Source: Prolixibacteraceae bacterium
GTDB lineage: Bacteria > Bacteroidota > Bacteroidia > Bacteroidales > Prolixibacteraceae
NCBI GenBank assembly: GCA_003516705.1
Contig: DPCJ01000208.1
Location: 1-16,951, forward strand
DNA: 16,951 bases
Direction of reading: 5' to 3'
Program-made: the position numbers and the translations under genes
Shown here: in pieces, positions 6,346 through 13,555 of the stretch
Numbering within the stretch: position 1 is the stretch's first letter
How the letters are laid out: each line of letters opens with the position of its first letter
Notes under the pieces: generated by a model
What the model was told of the DNA's origin: nothing
The model's database searches: none
The model's input: only the letters and a program-made list of their open reading frames with translations

Positions 6346-7131
6346 TCAAATGTTTATTAAATCATCAAACCCGGGCCGTTTAAAATCCATGGCTTTAGGA
6401 AATGTTTCGAGCATTTGTTTTTTGATTTGCGAAAGTTGCGATAGAAATTTCAGGTAATCGTCCTCGTTTTCGGGCATTGCTGAATACATGGCTGAAAGCG
6501 CCGCTATTGAGCGGTCGATGGCAATGAGTGCAATTTTTGCAGAACCGAGGTTGCCGGACATTAAATCGTATTCATCTTCAGGTTCTGCAAGCCGTTCATC
6601 CAATTCGAAATGAGCACGGTGCACTTTGGCCGAAATAAATACACTGTACCACTGAGCCACTTCCCAGGCATCGGCAAATTTCAAAGCTGGTTCTTCGCTG
6701 TTGTTTATTAAAAGTAACTGTTCAGCTTTCGATTTCAATATTTCGTTGTTTGCCTGCAACCACCTCAACATTTGTGTGCTGTATTTCTTTGACAACTTTT
6801 CCACTGGTCTTTTTTCAGGCTTTTTTATTTCCACATCAGGCAAATTATTCAGGTCGATACCAACCCGTTTTGCATCTTCCTCCAGCAATTCGAAAGTAAC
6901 CTGAAACGACAGACGCAAACTTTCCCAGAATTTTTCGTTGCTGATGTGGTTGGTTTCGGGGTCAGTGGCATTTTCTTTCATTGCCTGTTCATGGGCAAAA
7001 GTGAGGCATTTCGAACTCATTGTACAACGCTCGCACCAACGGTCGCAGTAATTGTAAATACCCGGGATAAACTTCCCGCTTTGCGCCAAATCGAGTAGTG
7101 TACTTTTATATCGTTCTTTTTTTGATTGCAT
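6346..7131 (-). CDS. Conserved hypothetical protein with an N-terminal Cys4 motif
   Basis: A 261-residue soluble protein that I do not recognise as a named family. Near the N-terminus, C29, C33, C36 and C42 form CX3CX2CX5C in YNYCDRWCERCTMSSKCLTF, which suggests a small metal site (zinc or an Fe-S centre). The rest is predicted mostly helical. It has an acidic/basic middle (about 100-120, KKPEKRPVEKLSKK), an AWEVAQWYSVFISAKVHRA helix, and a C-terminal helical bundle ending FKRPGFDDLINI. No signal peptide or membrane segment is visible. It lies 93 bp after the ATPase gene stop and 33 bp before DUF2797, itself a Cys4 protein, so the pair may work together. A loose promoter-like TAATTTTTG occurs about 10 bp upstream of the start. 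Function unknown. Confidence 0.7.
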   Translation of the reverse strand: MQSKKERYKSTLLDLAQSGKFIPGIYNYCDRWCERCTMSSKCLTFAHEQAMKENATDPETNHISNEKFWESLRLSFQVTFELLEEDAKRVGIDLNNLPDVEIKKPEKRPVEKLSKKYSTQMLRWLQANNEILKSKAEQLLLINNSEEPALKFADAWEVAQWYSVFISAKVHRAHFELDERLAEPEDEYDLMSGNLGSAKIALIAIDRSIAALSAMYSAMPENEDDYLKFLSQLSQIKKQMLETFPKAMDFKRPGFDDLINI

Positions 7132-7224
7132 GTTTTAATCGCAAAAATTAGTTTTTAATGTAAACAAAATCAGGACAATGTACAATTTGATGTTGTTGAA
7201 TCTCGAATATAATAAGTTCTACTG

Positions 7225-8340
7225 TTAAATATTTTTCATCACATTGGTTTCAATCCAGTAGCTTAAAAGAGGGTCGGTTAATTCGTAGCCTCTTTCGGTT
7301 TTTGATATTGTACCGTTTTGGGTCAATGATTTTATGGCCCTCGAAACGTTTATGCCGCTGTTTTTTAAATCGGAATACACTTTATTACGCATTTGTACAA
7401 CCGACATGATTAACCTGACATTTTCCTTACTTACCGAGATTTCTTCCCATGATTTTTCAATATAGTTTTTTTCAACTACCAGCAATTGTTCCAGCAGTTC
7501 GCCAAAATCTGGGTTTCGCTTATTTAAGGCATTGAAAATCACTATTTCCTGTAAAGCCAATTGCGAATAGTAGGGATGTCCTTTGGTAAAATTGAGTATT
7601 TCTGTCAGATATTCATTCTGACATTCAATTTGATAATTTTTTAACTGGGCTTGAAAGAATTGAATAAATTTTTCCTTTTCAATATTCCCCAGATTTATTA
7701 CGCGCGCAAACCTGAAAAAAGGTGCGTTCTTTTCGATAAACAGGCTCGACATAACCGATTCGTAACTTCCTGAAAATATGTAAGAAGCATTTTTATGCAT
7801 CTGTATTTTCGAGCGGAACAGTTTGATGATTTTATCGCCATCGAGTTTACTGATATCGCCAAATTCATCAAAAGCGCAAATCATTCGTTTTTGATGTTTT
7901 GCCGGAAACTGGTCGATAAAATCGATGCTTTTTTCAAGTAATTCCCAACTGTTTTTTTGTGTTTCCGAAAAGCCGAGAATATACTCAAAGTCTTCAATCG
8001 CTGCCTTCAGATTAAGATTCTTCAACATGGCCAGCGCACTGTTTTTTGTGGAAGCGAAAATACTGTCGAGCAAATGATTTTTCAGTACTTCCCGGGTAAT
8101 CTGCACAGGAAGTATTTCAAGGGTTGGAATTGAAAAAACATCAATATAAGCAGAATAGATTTCCGGATTTTTCATCCTCGAAAGAACTTCAAGCACCAAT
8201 GAAGTTTTGCCATATCGCCGGGGTGCAATCAGAACAATATTTTGTCCTAACTTAAGTAATTCGGTTATGTATTTAATCTCCTTTTCACGACCCACAAAAT
8301 TGAGTCCGGTAACCGGTGGACCTGCATAAAGTTGTGCCAT
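7225..8340 (-). CDS. AAA+ ATPase, archaeal-ATPase-like family, with C-terminal winged helix
   Basis: A 371-residue ATPase from an ATG at 8340. The open frame extends 12 codons further, but that extension overlaps the promoter at 8363-8393. FVGREKEIKYI (15-25) leads into the Walker A loop APRRYGKTS (39-47). The Walker B strand is MICAFDEF (153-160) with D158/E159. A sensor-like YIFSGSYESVMSSLF follows, then helical lid segments, including GHPYYSQLALQEI. The C-terminus (about 300-371) looks like a winged helix with VRLIMSVVQMRNKVYSDLKN and GYELTDPLLSYWIE, a form common in this family. Members occur in many copies in Bacteroidota and archaea; their biological role is poorly known. It shares the family P-loop and N-terminus with the partial gene at 1-404. 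The promoter contains a perfect palindrome, so repression by a dimeric regulator or by the protein itself is possible. Confidence 0.85.
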   Translation of the reverse strand: MAQLYAGPPVTGLNFVGREKEIKYITELLKLGQNIVLIAPRRYGKTSLVLEVLSRMKNPEIYSAYIDVFSIPTLEILPVQITREVLKNHLLDSIFASTKNSALAMLKNLNLKAAIEDFEYILGFSETQKNSWELLEKSIDFIDQFPAKHQKRMICAFDEFGDISKLDGDKIIKLFRSKIQMHKNASYIFSGSYESVMSSLFIEKNAPFFRFARVINLGNIEKEKFIQFFQAQLKNYQIECQNEYLTEILNFTKGHPYYSQLALQEIVIFNALNKRNPDFGELLEQLLVVEKNYIEKSWEEISVSKENVRLIMSVVQMRNKVYSDLKNSGINVSRAIKSLTQNGTISKTERGYELTDPLLSYWIETNVMKNI

Positions 8341-8362
8341 TTTTTTCTGATTATTTCCATTA

Positions 8363-8393
8363 CAAAAATAGTACAAACTTTGTATGATACAAA
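8363..8393 (-). promoter_or_regulatory. Consensus Bacteroidota promoter with a palindromic operator between -33 and -7
   Basis: On the minus strand TATTTTTG (8363-8370) matches TAnnTTTG exactly, with TTTG (8390-8393) 19 bp upstream. Between them lies the perfect dyad TACAAA-C-TTTGTA (8372-8384), ideally placed for a repressor that blocks RNA polymerase. The ATG at 8340 is 22 bp downstream. Operator function is inferred from the symmetry and position. Confidence 0.6.
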
Positions 8394-8467
8394 AGTTGTC
8401 CTATTTTATTTATATTTCACAACAAATTATAAAAAATAATTAAATATCAGTAAGTGAGATATAAAAT

Positions 8468-8491
8468 AATAGTACAAAGTATGTACCATAC
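8468..8491. repeat. Second copy of the ATPase promoter motif, with a GTATG/CATAC dyad
   Basis: AATAGTACAAA at 8468-8478 repeats 8367-8377 exactly. It is followed by GTATG-TAC-CATAC (8479-8491), an inverted repeat with 5-bp arms. It lies in the AT-rich gap between the M28 peptidase stop (8506) and the ATPase promoter and may be an auxiliary operator. Confidence 0.5.
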
Positions 8492-8505
8492 GCAACCTGT
8501 CCTGT

Positions 8506-9978
8506 TTATAAATCTTCGTCATTCGCCACACCCAGAATCCCCAGGTAAAGCAGTTTGGCGGCGTCTTCCATAATTTCAGGAGTCAGCACATCGGTTTTGT
8601 CTTTCGGGTGGTGGTAGTAAACAGGAAACACTCCGCCCGATGTCCACAGCGAAAGCGTTTTGATTCCTGCATTTTCGAAGTTGGCAGCGTCGGAACGCGG
8701 GCGGCCATAACTCTTTCGCCATTCAGAGGCATCCATTTTTCTGTGCAGAAAATTTTGATTAGCCTTTTCAAAATGACTGAATATTTCGGGATAAGTTTTA
8801 CCCGACGAAACAAAAAAGCCTGTTCCGTTGCCTACCATGTCGAGGTTTATCATAAAAACTGTTTTTTCAATGGGGAAAAGCGGATGTTCGGCATAAAATT
8901 TACTCCCATACAAACCACATTCTTCGCCGCCAATTAAAATAAAAAGCACCGAACGTTTTGGTTTAACTTCGCTTTGCGCCAGTGCTTTTGCAGTTCCCAG
9001 AATATCGGCCACACCCGAGGCATTGTCTAGAGCGCCGGGGAAAAGTTCGCCCAAATAACCCTGTCCGTCGAGATGAGCGCCCACAATAATCACTTCGTTT
9101 TTCAAAACAGGGTCCGATCCTTCAATCAAACCGACAACATTGCATGATTTGCTGTCGGCAAAGTTTTTGGTTTCCGCCGAAATGGTCACTTTTTGTCCCG
9201 GATTCAGCATAAACGACGGCATTTGAAAAGCAGCCAACTGCTCCTTAACTTTTTTGTATTCTTTTCCCGAGGTGGCAAAAAGTTCTTCGGTTATTTTCTC
9301 GCTGATGTGTGCATATACAAAACCTTCGGTAAAGGAGGTATTCGGATTGGCAATGGTTCCCACATAAAGCAGCCCGATGGCGCCGTGGTCGATGGCATTC
9401 TTGAATTTATAGCGGTGGTACGAATAAGGCGTCCATTTTCCCTGCACCGAATCGTTTTTTGTATAAGGAATCCCGGTTTCGAGAATAATAATTTTACCGC
9501 GTACATCCACATTCAGGTAATCGTCGTATTCAAGTTCGGGTGCTGTGATTCCGTAGCCTGCAAAAACCATCGTACCCGAAATTGTGCCAGAGGCTGAATT
9601 GGAGCCGGGCATAAATTCGTCGGGAAATTGAAGTTCACGTTCTTTCCCTTCGTTGTCAATGAATTTTACGTTTCCTTTTGAATAAACGACAGTATAGGCA
9701 TTCGGGAAATATTGAAACCAGCTACCGTTGTTGGCGGGTTTCAAACCCCACTGCTCAAACTGAGCGGCACACCATTCGGCTGCTTTCAGGTATTCAGGCG
9801 AACCCGAAAGCCGGCCTTTGTATTTTTCAGCACTCAGCTCTTCGGTAATTTTCAGCAAATCGTGACTCGAAATGGAATGAAACGTTTTCAGAATTTTTGC
9901 TGAATCAGTTTCCTGCGCTGAAAGGATTCCGAATCCGGCAAAAAGAAAAATAAACAGCAATGATTTCTTCAGGCTCAT
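8506..9978 (-). CDS. Secreted M28 family zinc metallopeptidase with PA domain
   Basis: A 490-residue exported aminopeptidase-type enzyme. Residues 1-21 form a signal peptide ending GFGILSAQ. A protease-associated (PA) insert lies about 125-250 (GYGITAPELEYDDY, DVRGKIIILE, AIDHGAIGLLYVG). The catalytic domain holds the expected M28 ligands: H302 and D304 in GAHLDGQG, D318 in PGALDNASG, the E352-E353 pair in GGEECGLYGS, D380 in MINLDMVG, and H456/H457 in VYYHHPKDKTD. In family M28 these bind two zinc ions and activate water to remove N-terminal residues from peptides. Likely location is periplasm or cell surface, for peptide nutrient use. All key residues are present and length is normal. It is the only gene between the divergent membrane protein and the ATPase, so probably monocistronic. 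The start MSLKKSLL fits the signal peptide. Confidence 0.92.
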   Translation of the reverse strand: MSLKKSLLFIFLFAGFGILSAQETDSAKILKTFHSISSHDLLKITEELSAEKYKGRLSGSPEYLKAAEWCAAQFEQWGLKPANNGSWFQYFPNAYTVVYSKGNVKFIDNEGKERELQFPDEFMPGSNSASGTISGTMVFAGYGITAPELEYDDYLNVDVRGKIIILETGIPYTKNDSVQGKWTPYSYHRYKFKNAIDHGAIGLLYVGTIANPNTSFTEGFVYAHISEKITEELFATSGKEYKKVKEQLAAFQMPSFMLNPGQKVTISAETKNFADSKSCNVVGLIEGSDPVLKNEVIIVGAHLDGQGYLGELFPGALDNASGVADILGTAKALAQSEVKPKRSVLFILIGGEECGLYGSKFYAEHPLFPIEKTVFMINLDMVGNGTGFFVSSGKTYPEIFSHFEKANQNFLHRKMDASEWRKSYGRPRSDAANFENAGIKTLSLWTSGGVFPVYYHHPKDKTDVLTPEIMEDAAKLLYLGILGVANDEDL

Positions 9979-10125
9979 GGTTTTATGAATATTTCGGCTT
10001 AAAAATATTAAAATTCGATTGAAATGATTAGAAATGGAATGTCTTCATTATATAAATCCCTTGTTGTCTTTTTATATTCCATTAACAATGAATAAATTGA
10101 GTTGTAATTTTAAATAAACCAAATT

Positions 10126-10536
10126 ATGAACATGAAAATTTTAAGAGGAACTGTATTTGGCGGAATCGCCTTCTTTTTTCTGGGTTGGCTGGTATGGGGA
10201 ATGTTGCTGATGAGTTTTTCTGAAGCAAATTACAATCAATCGATTTATCTTCCGGATGATGGAATGATTTGGTGGGCAATGATTGCCTCAAACCTGGTTT
10301 TGGCTTTGCTTGTAACTTTGGCATTGAATTGGGCTGGCGCTAAAACCATTATTAACGGGCTGAAATTTGGCGCATTGGTCGGTGGATTGTATGCACTGAC
10401 CACCGATTTGGGAATGTATTCCATGACTACGGTAATTTTGAGTTTAACTGCGGTGGTGGTTGATACGCTGGCTTATGCAGCAGTAACGGCGATTACAGGT
10501 GCTGTTATTGTGCTGACTTGGGGAAAGAAAGAATAA
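10126..10536 (+). CDS. Small four-helix integral membrane protein of unknown function
   Basis: A 136-residue, very hydrophobic protein, the only clear plus-strand gene here. Predicted membrane helices lie at about 8-29, 47-68, 78-97 and 103-131. A short polar loop (FSEANYNQSIYLPDDG, 31-46) follows helix 1, and the tail is basic (GKKE). The FGGIAFFFLGWLVWG opening resembles small DUF1761-like membrane proteins, but I cannot assign it with confidence. Two start codons are possible, 10126 (MNMK) and 10132 (MK); the first is kept because both follow a similar A-rich leader. TAATTTTA about 20 bp upstream is a one-mismatch -7 element. The gene is divergent from the M28 peptidase and convergent with the serine-hydrolase remnant. 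No neighbour suggests a function. Confidence 0.65.
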   Translation: MNMKILRGTVFGGIAFFFLGWLVWGMLLMSFSEANYNQSIYLPDDGMIWWAMIASNLVLALLVTLALNWAGAKTIINGLKFGALVGGLYALTTDLGMYSMTTVILSLTAVVVDTLAYAAVTAITGAVIVLTWGKKE

Positions 10537-10583
10537 AAGTAAGTAAGAAAGATTTACATCAATTGTGCAATACAAACGCAAAA

Positions 10584-10629
10584 CCACCTGTCACTCGTCA
10601 ACGTTGTCGCAAAAACGAGAGACAGGTGG
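10584..10629. terminator. Long hairpin between convergent genes, candidate terminator
   Basis: CCACCTGTC (10584-10592) pairs with GACAGGTGG (10621-10629). After an A/A mismatch, CTCGT (10594-10598) pairs with ACGAG (10615-10619). The 16-nt loop contains the palindrome CAACGTTG. On the minus strand the stem is followed by TTTTGCGTTTG, a weak T tract, which would end transcripts coming from the serine-hydrolase remnant. The stem is unusually long with a large loop, so another structural role is possible. Confidence 0.45.
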
Positions 10630-10693
10630 AAATTCGTGTGAAGTATTGGCGAACCCTTTTCTTTGTGGTTTTGGTTTTTACTCTACTTTCTGA

Positions 10694-10948
10694 TTATAAG
10701 TTTCTTAATTTTTCGCTTATAAAATGGGCAAAAGGAGGGTCCATGTTGGATAAAACGATGGCTGTATGTCCTGAATTTAAGTACATGCTAAAATCGGTAC
10801 ACATGCCTTCGTAATCTCCCCCATGTCCAAAAATCAATTCTGTTCCAGGTTTTTGATAAACCCTGCCCAATTCCCACGTTCCATCAACTGTGTATTCGAA
10901 GAACAAGGGTATGCCAATTCAAATTGAAACAAAATTTATGATTTTCAT
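10694..10948 (-). pseudogene. Collapsed serine hydrolase (beta-lactamase class C family): C-terminal remnant
   Basis: The frame encodes a typical C-terminus of a beta-lactamase-fold serine hydrolase: FFEYTVDGTWELGRV, then IFGHGGDYEG with the HGG (KTG-equivalent) motif, then HTAIVLSNMDPPFAHF and a stop at 10694. Upstream in the same frame is a TGA (10919-10921). Nine codons before that TGA is an ATG (10946-10948) opening MKIINFVSI, which looks like the beginning of a signal peptide. The SxxK and YxN motifs, roughly 300 or more residues, are missing. The simplest reading is an internal deletion that joined the start to the end of the gene. A short translated fragment from an internal codon is possible but unlikely to be functional. 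It lies just downstream of the cytochrome gene, and a second broken serine hydrolase lies on its other side. Confidence 0.75.
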
Positions 10949-11005
10949 TTTATGGCTTTTTTATTCAACAGTCTTTTCGAAAGCCGGAAACAACCGGTTT
11001 GATGG

Positions 11006-11572
11006 TTACATAACCGGAGGAATTGCCATTGGAACCGGATTGTTGACAGGTTTTACAGTTTTCAGATAGGCAAAAATGGCTTTCAAATCCTTATCAGTCA
11101 TTTTGCTGTAACCTTGCCACGGCATTGGAGGTAGCAAATTCCGGCTGTTTTCAAGTCCTTTCCATTTCCCATGTTTCATCGCTACAAGAAACTGTTCTTC
11201 TGTCCAGTTCCCGATTCCGGTTGGGTCGGGTGTGAGGTTAGCGGCAAACGAAGTTCCCCAGGGACCGGTTGCGGCTGTATTATTCATATTGAATAACACG
11301 TATGATTTCAGGATTTCTTTATCAAACGGCGGCAGGGTTTCGTTTGCCGGATGGCCTGAAAGCAGACGCAGAGAATCGGGAACCGGTCCCATTGCTGTCA
11401 TTACTTTTGGCGAATGGCAATCGTTACAACCCATCACTGTAACCAGGTATTCTCCTTTTGCAATCTGGTCGGCAAGCGAAACTTCGGCAGTTTTAACCGG
11501 TGTTTCAGATTTTGGAGTGCATGCAATTATGGATGTTACAAGCAAAAACGAGAGAAGATAAATTGTTTTCAT
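11006..11572 (-). CDS. c-type cytochrome lipoprotein (single haem)
   Basis: A 188-residue protein with a lipoprotein signal (TSIIAC, C18), so it is probably anchored to a membrane on the periplasmic side. The single haem-attachment motif is C49-N-D-C52-H53. The likely distal ligand is M150 in LLPPMPWQGY. ANLTPDPTGIGNWTEEQFLVAMKHG (about 111-135) and MTDKDLKAIFAYLKTVKPV match the class I cytochrome c fold seen in electron-transfer subunits of alcohol- and aldehyde-dehydrogenase-type systems. No dehydrogenase gene is adjacent, so its redox partner is unknown. It has 83 bp upstream to the next gene, including dispersed element copy C and a TAAACTTTA stretch that could be a weak -7. A short CCGG/CCGG stem occurs just after the stop, without a strong T tract. 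Confidence 0.85.
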   Translation of the reverse strand: MKTIYLLSFLLVTSIIACTPKSETPVKTAEVSLADQIAKGEYLVTVMGCNDCHSPKVMTAMGPVPDSLRLLSGHPANETLPPFDKEILKSYVLFNMNNTAATGPWGTSFAANLTPDPTGIGNWTEEQFLVAMKHGKWKGLENSRNLLPPMPWQGYSKMTDKDLKAIFAYLKTVKPVNNPVPMAIPPVM

Positions 11573-11626
11573 TGTTTTTAAAGTTTAAAGTTTATTTTTT
11601 GTGAATAATATTTTGTTTTCTTATTT

Positions 11627-11654
11627 CCCCTCCCACGGAGGGGCCAGGGGAGGC
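11627..11654. repeat. GC-rich dispersed hairpin element, copy C
   Basis: CCCCTCC (11627-11633) and GGAGGGG (11637-11643) form a 7-bp stem with a CAC loop. Alternatively CCTCCC (11629-11634) pairs with GGGAGG (11648-11653) across 13 nt. On the minus strand it starts one base after the TGA of the interrupted serine hydrolase. It is nearly identical in design to copy B after ilvE. Confidence 0.75.
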
Positions 11655-11655
11655 A

Positions 11656-12852
11656 TCAATCCTGCCAGTTAGCCACGTACCTGCATAAATCGCGTTTCAT
11701 ATCGGTAATTTTAAACAGGTAGGGTCCGTACATTTGGCGACCCACATTGATATTTATATACATATAAGTTTTATTATCAGGAACATAAAAAAACTGGGTT
11801 GAACAACCAATACCATCACCTTCGTGGCCAAACTGCGGGGTTGAACCTTCTTTAAACTGCCAGTATTCAAAACCTTCGCCATATTCGGGCTCTGTTGAAT
11901 TCACCCCTTCCACCCAGTTTTGCATTTCTTCAAACGAACTTTCTGAAGTTACTTCACCATTTATCAACGCTTCGTGAAAAGTAATCACATCCGAAGCAGT
12001 GGCTGCAAGCGCTCCGTAAGCATCGCTGGCGTTGGCAAGTGCACTGTTCCATTTCGTGTTATTCTCCAATTGTTCATTTGCATACCGGTCGAAATAAAAA
12101 TTCGGGAAACCCAGACTTAAAGTTTGTTGTTCATTTAAACCATGAAAGGTGTGTGTAAGTTGCAATGGTTCAAGAATTTGTTCATCAAGTAATTGCCAGT
12201 AGCTATTCCCGCTGATGTTTTCGAGAATCACTTGCAAAAGCAGATAATTTGTGTTCTAATACATAAAATCGGTTCCGGGTTCAAACACAAGCGGTTTTCC
12301 TTTTACCATTTCCAGCCTTTCTTCAATGGTTGGCTGGTTCAGCGGGTCGTTTAACTGGCCAACAACAAACTCTGGTAATTCGGTAACATTTACAATTCCG
12401 GAAGTATGGTTCAACAACATTCTGACTGTAATTTTTTCGTATCCCGAAATATTGTTAAGAACATTTTGGGGGAGATATTTCGAAATCAGGCTGTCGGTTA
12501 CAATTTTTCCAGCATCCACCTGTTTCATAATCAGCGTGGCTGTGTAGGTTTTTGTGATACTGAACAGCCAGGAAGCGCCACCAGAACTGAAAGGTTCTTT
12601 GGTTTCAAGACGTGCATAACCACCTGAATAATACAGCCATCCGTCATCATTTTTAATAACTACCTGTGCCCCCGGAATTCCTTTGGCAATGTATTTTTCC
12701 ACCAGAAACTGAATGGAATCTTTCATTGGGTGGTTGGGATTCGATAGTATTTCATCGTTTCCCTGTTCATAATCGGAAACCAATAAATCTTTCTGGCACG
12801 AACTGAACAGCGACGCCAAGAAAATGAAAAATATAAATTGAATTGTTTTCAT
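11656..12852 (-). pseudogene. Lipoprotein serine hydrolase (beta-lactamase class C family) interrupted by an in-frame amber codon
   Basis: Read through one TAG (12256-12258), this is a single 398-residue frame. The N-terminal part has a lipoprotein signal (SLFSSC, C19), the catalytic S98-I-T-K101 of the SxxK motif in FSITKTY, and RMLLNHTSGI. The frame then reads TDFMY-stop-NTNYLLLQVILE, where the family expects the catalytic Y-S-N motif. A single base change from a TCG serine codon to TAG would explain it. Downstream, the same frame continues with the GALAATASD segment, FGHEGDGIG (third motif) and a normal C-terminus at 11656. The upstream piece (198 aa) keeps the nucleophile but loses the Y-S-N, so it should be inactive. 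The gene starts 15 bp after the barrel protein gene and is probably co-transcribed with it. A sequencing error or stop suppression cannot be excluded. Confidence 0.85.
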
Positions 12853-12867
12853 AACTGTTTCTGTCTT

Positions 12868-13539
12868 TTAGTTGAACTGAAATTTAAAACCAAACATGAT
12901 TTGCGAATCAGGAAGCGGGTCGAAATCGGGGTTGTACCCAAACATGGCTTTCATCTGATAAGCAACAAAAGGAATTATCTCAAGATTTGAGACCTTGACG
13001 GAGCGAAATCCGGCACTGAGCTGAACGGGAATTTGTACAATTCCTTTGAACTTTTTCCCGTTTTCCCACGAAGTTCTGTTCCATTTTAACGGGTCGGAAG
13101 GATAACCTGAAAACCTGTAACCGGCTCCGGTTCCAAATCCCAGTTCAAGTTTTTTAAACAAAACGGGTGTAATCTGCCCCAATAATTGCAGGCTTGTGGC
13201 ATTTCCCTGTATTTTATTTGCCGAAAATTCTGCCTGTAAACCCAGGGAGAAAATCTGTTTTGCGCCAAACAACCGGTTTACACCTGCTGAAACTGCAAAA
13301 GCAGGATTGTCCCATTTTAAATTTTCAACCGGTGCGTAAAACGAATGAACGCCGGATGAAATAGTGTATTGCCAATCGTTTTTTTCTGCTTTCACATTTG
13401 TGGTGATTTGAAAGAAAAGAATCAGCATTGCTGCAAGCAACAGCGATTTTTCCTGTCGCTGGGTCAAAAATTTGCCCCGGCCCGAATTGAAACCGGGAGC
13501 AAATTCTTTGTTTCTGTTTTCTGTTTTTATTGTTTTCAT
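12868..13539 (-). CDS. Outer-membrane beta-barrel-like protein
   Basis: A 223-residue protein from the ATG at 13539. A longer frame upstream would overlap the shared promoter block. The N-terminus is unusual: about 30 polar residues (MKTIKTENRNKEF and on to TQRQEK) precede the hydrophobic SLLLAAMLILFFQITTNVKA, which ends in a plausible signal-peptidase site. The mature part has alternating hydrophobic/aromatic strands (IFSLGLQAEFSA, LELGFGTGAGYRFSG, IVQIPVQLSAGFRS, IIPFVAYQMKAMFGY) and ends IMFGFKFQFN, a barrel-type terminal strand with a final aromatic. It is likely an 8-strand-class outer-membrane protein of unknown function. It is followed after 15 bp by the broken serine hydrolase. Its promoter region shares an arranged set of motifs with the T9SS protein gene. 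Confidence 0.65.
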   Translation of the reverse strand: MKTIKTENRNKEFAPGFNSGRGKFLTQRQEKSLLLAAMLILFFQITTNVKAEKNDWQYTISSGVHSFYAPVENLKWDNPAFAVSAGVNRLFGAKQIFSLGLQAEFSANKIQGNATSLQLLGQITPVLFKKLELGFGTGAGYRFSGYPSDPLKWNRTSWENGKKFKGIVQIPVQLSAGFRSVKVSNLEIIPFVAYQMKAMFGYNPDFDPLPDSQIMFGFKFQFN

Positions 13540-13555
13540 TATTAACTGTTTGTTA

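Noticed and set aside
9193..9597. Plus-strand 134-codon open frame within the M28 gene
   Set aside because: Antisense shadow of a gene with complete catalytic motifs.
10584..10629. Integron attC site
   Set aside because: The hairpin lacks matching RYYYAAC and GTTRRRY core sites, and no integrase or cassette series is present.
10518..10814. Plus-strand 98-codon open frame after the membrane protein gene
   Set aside because: It overlaps the hairpin and the antisense of the serine-hydrolase remnant, and its sequence looks non-coding.
12256..12258. Programmed recoding (pyrrolysine or other readthrough)
   Set aside because: The expected residue is the conserved serine of Y-S-N, so a point mutation from TCG is far simpler, and no recoding structure was recognised.
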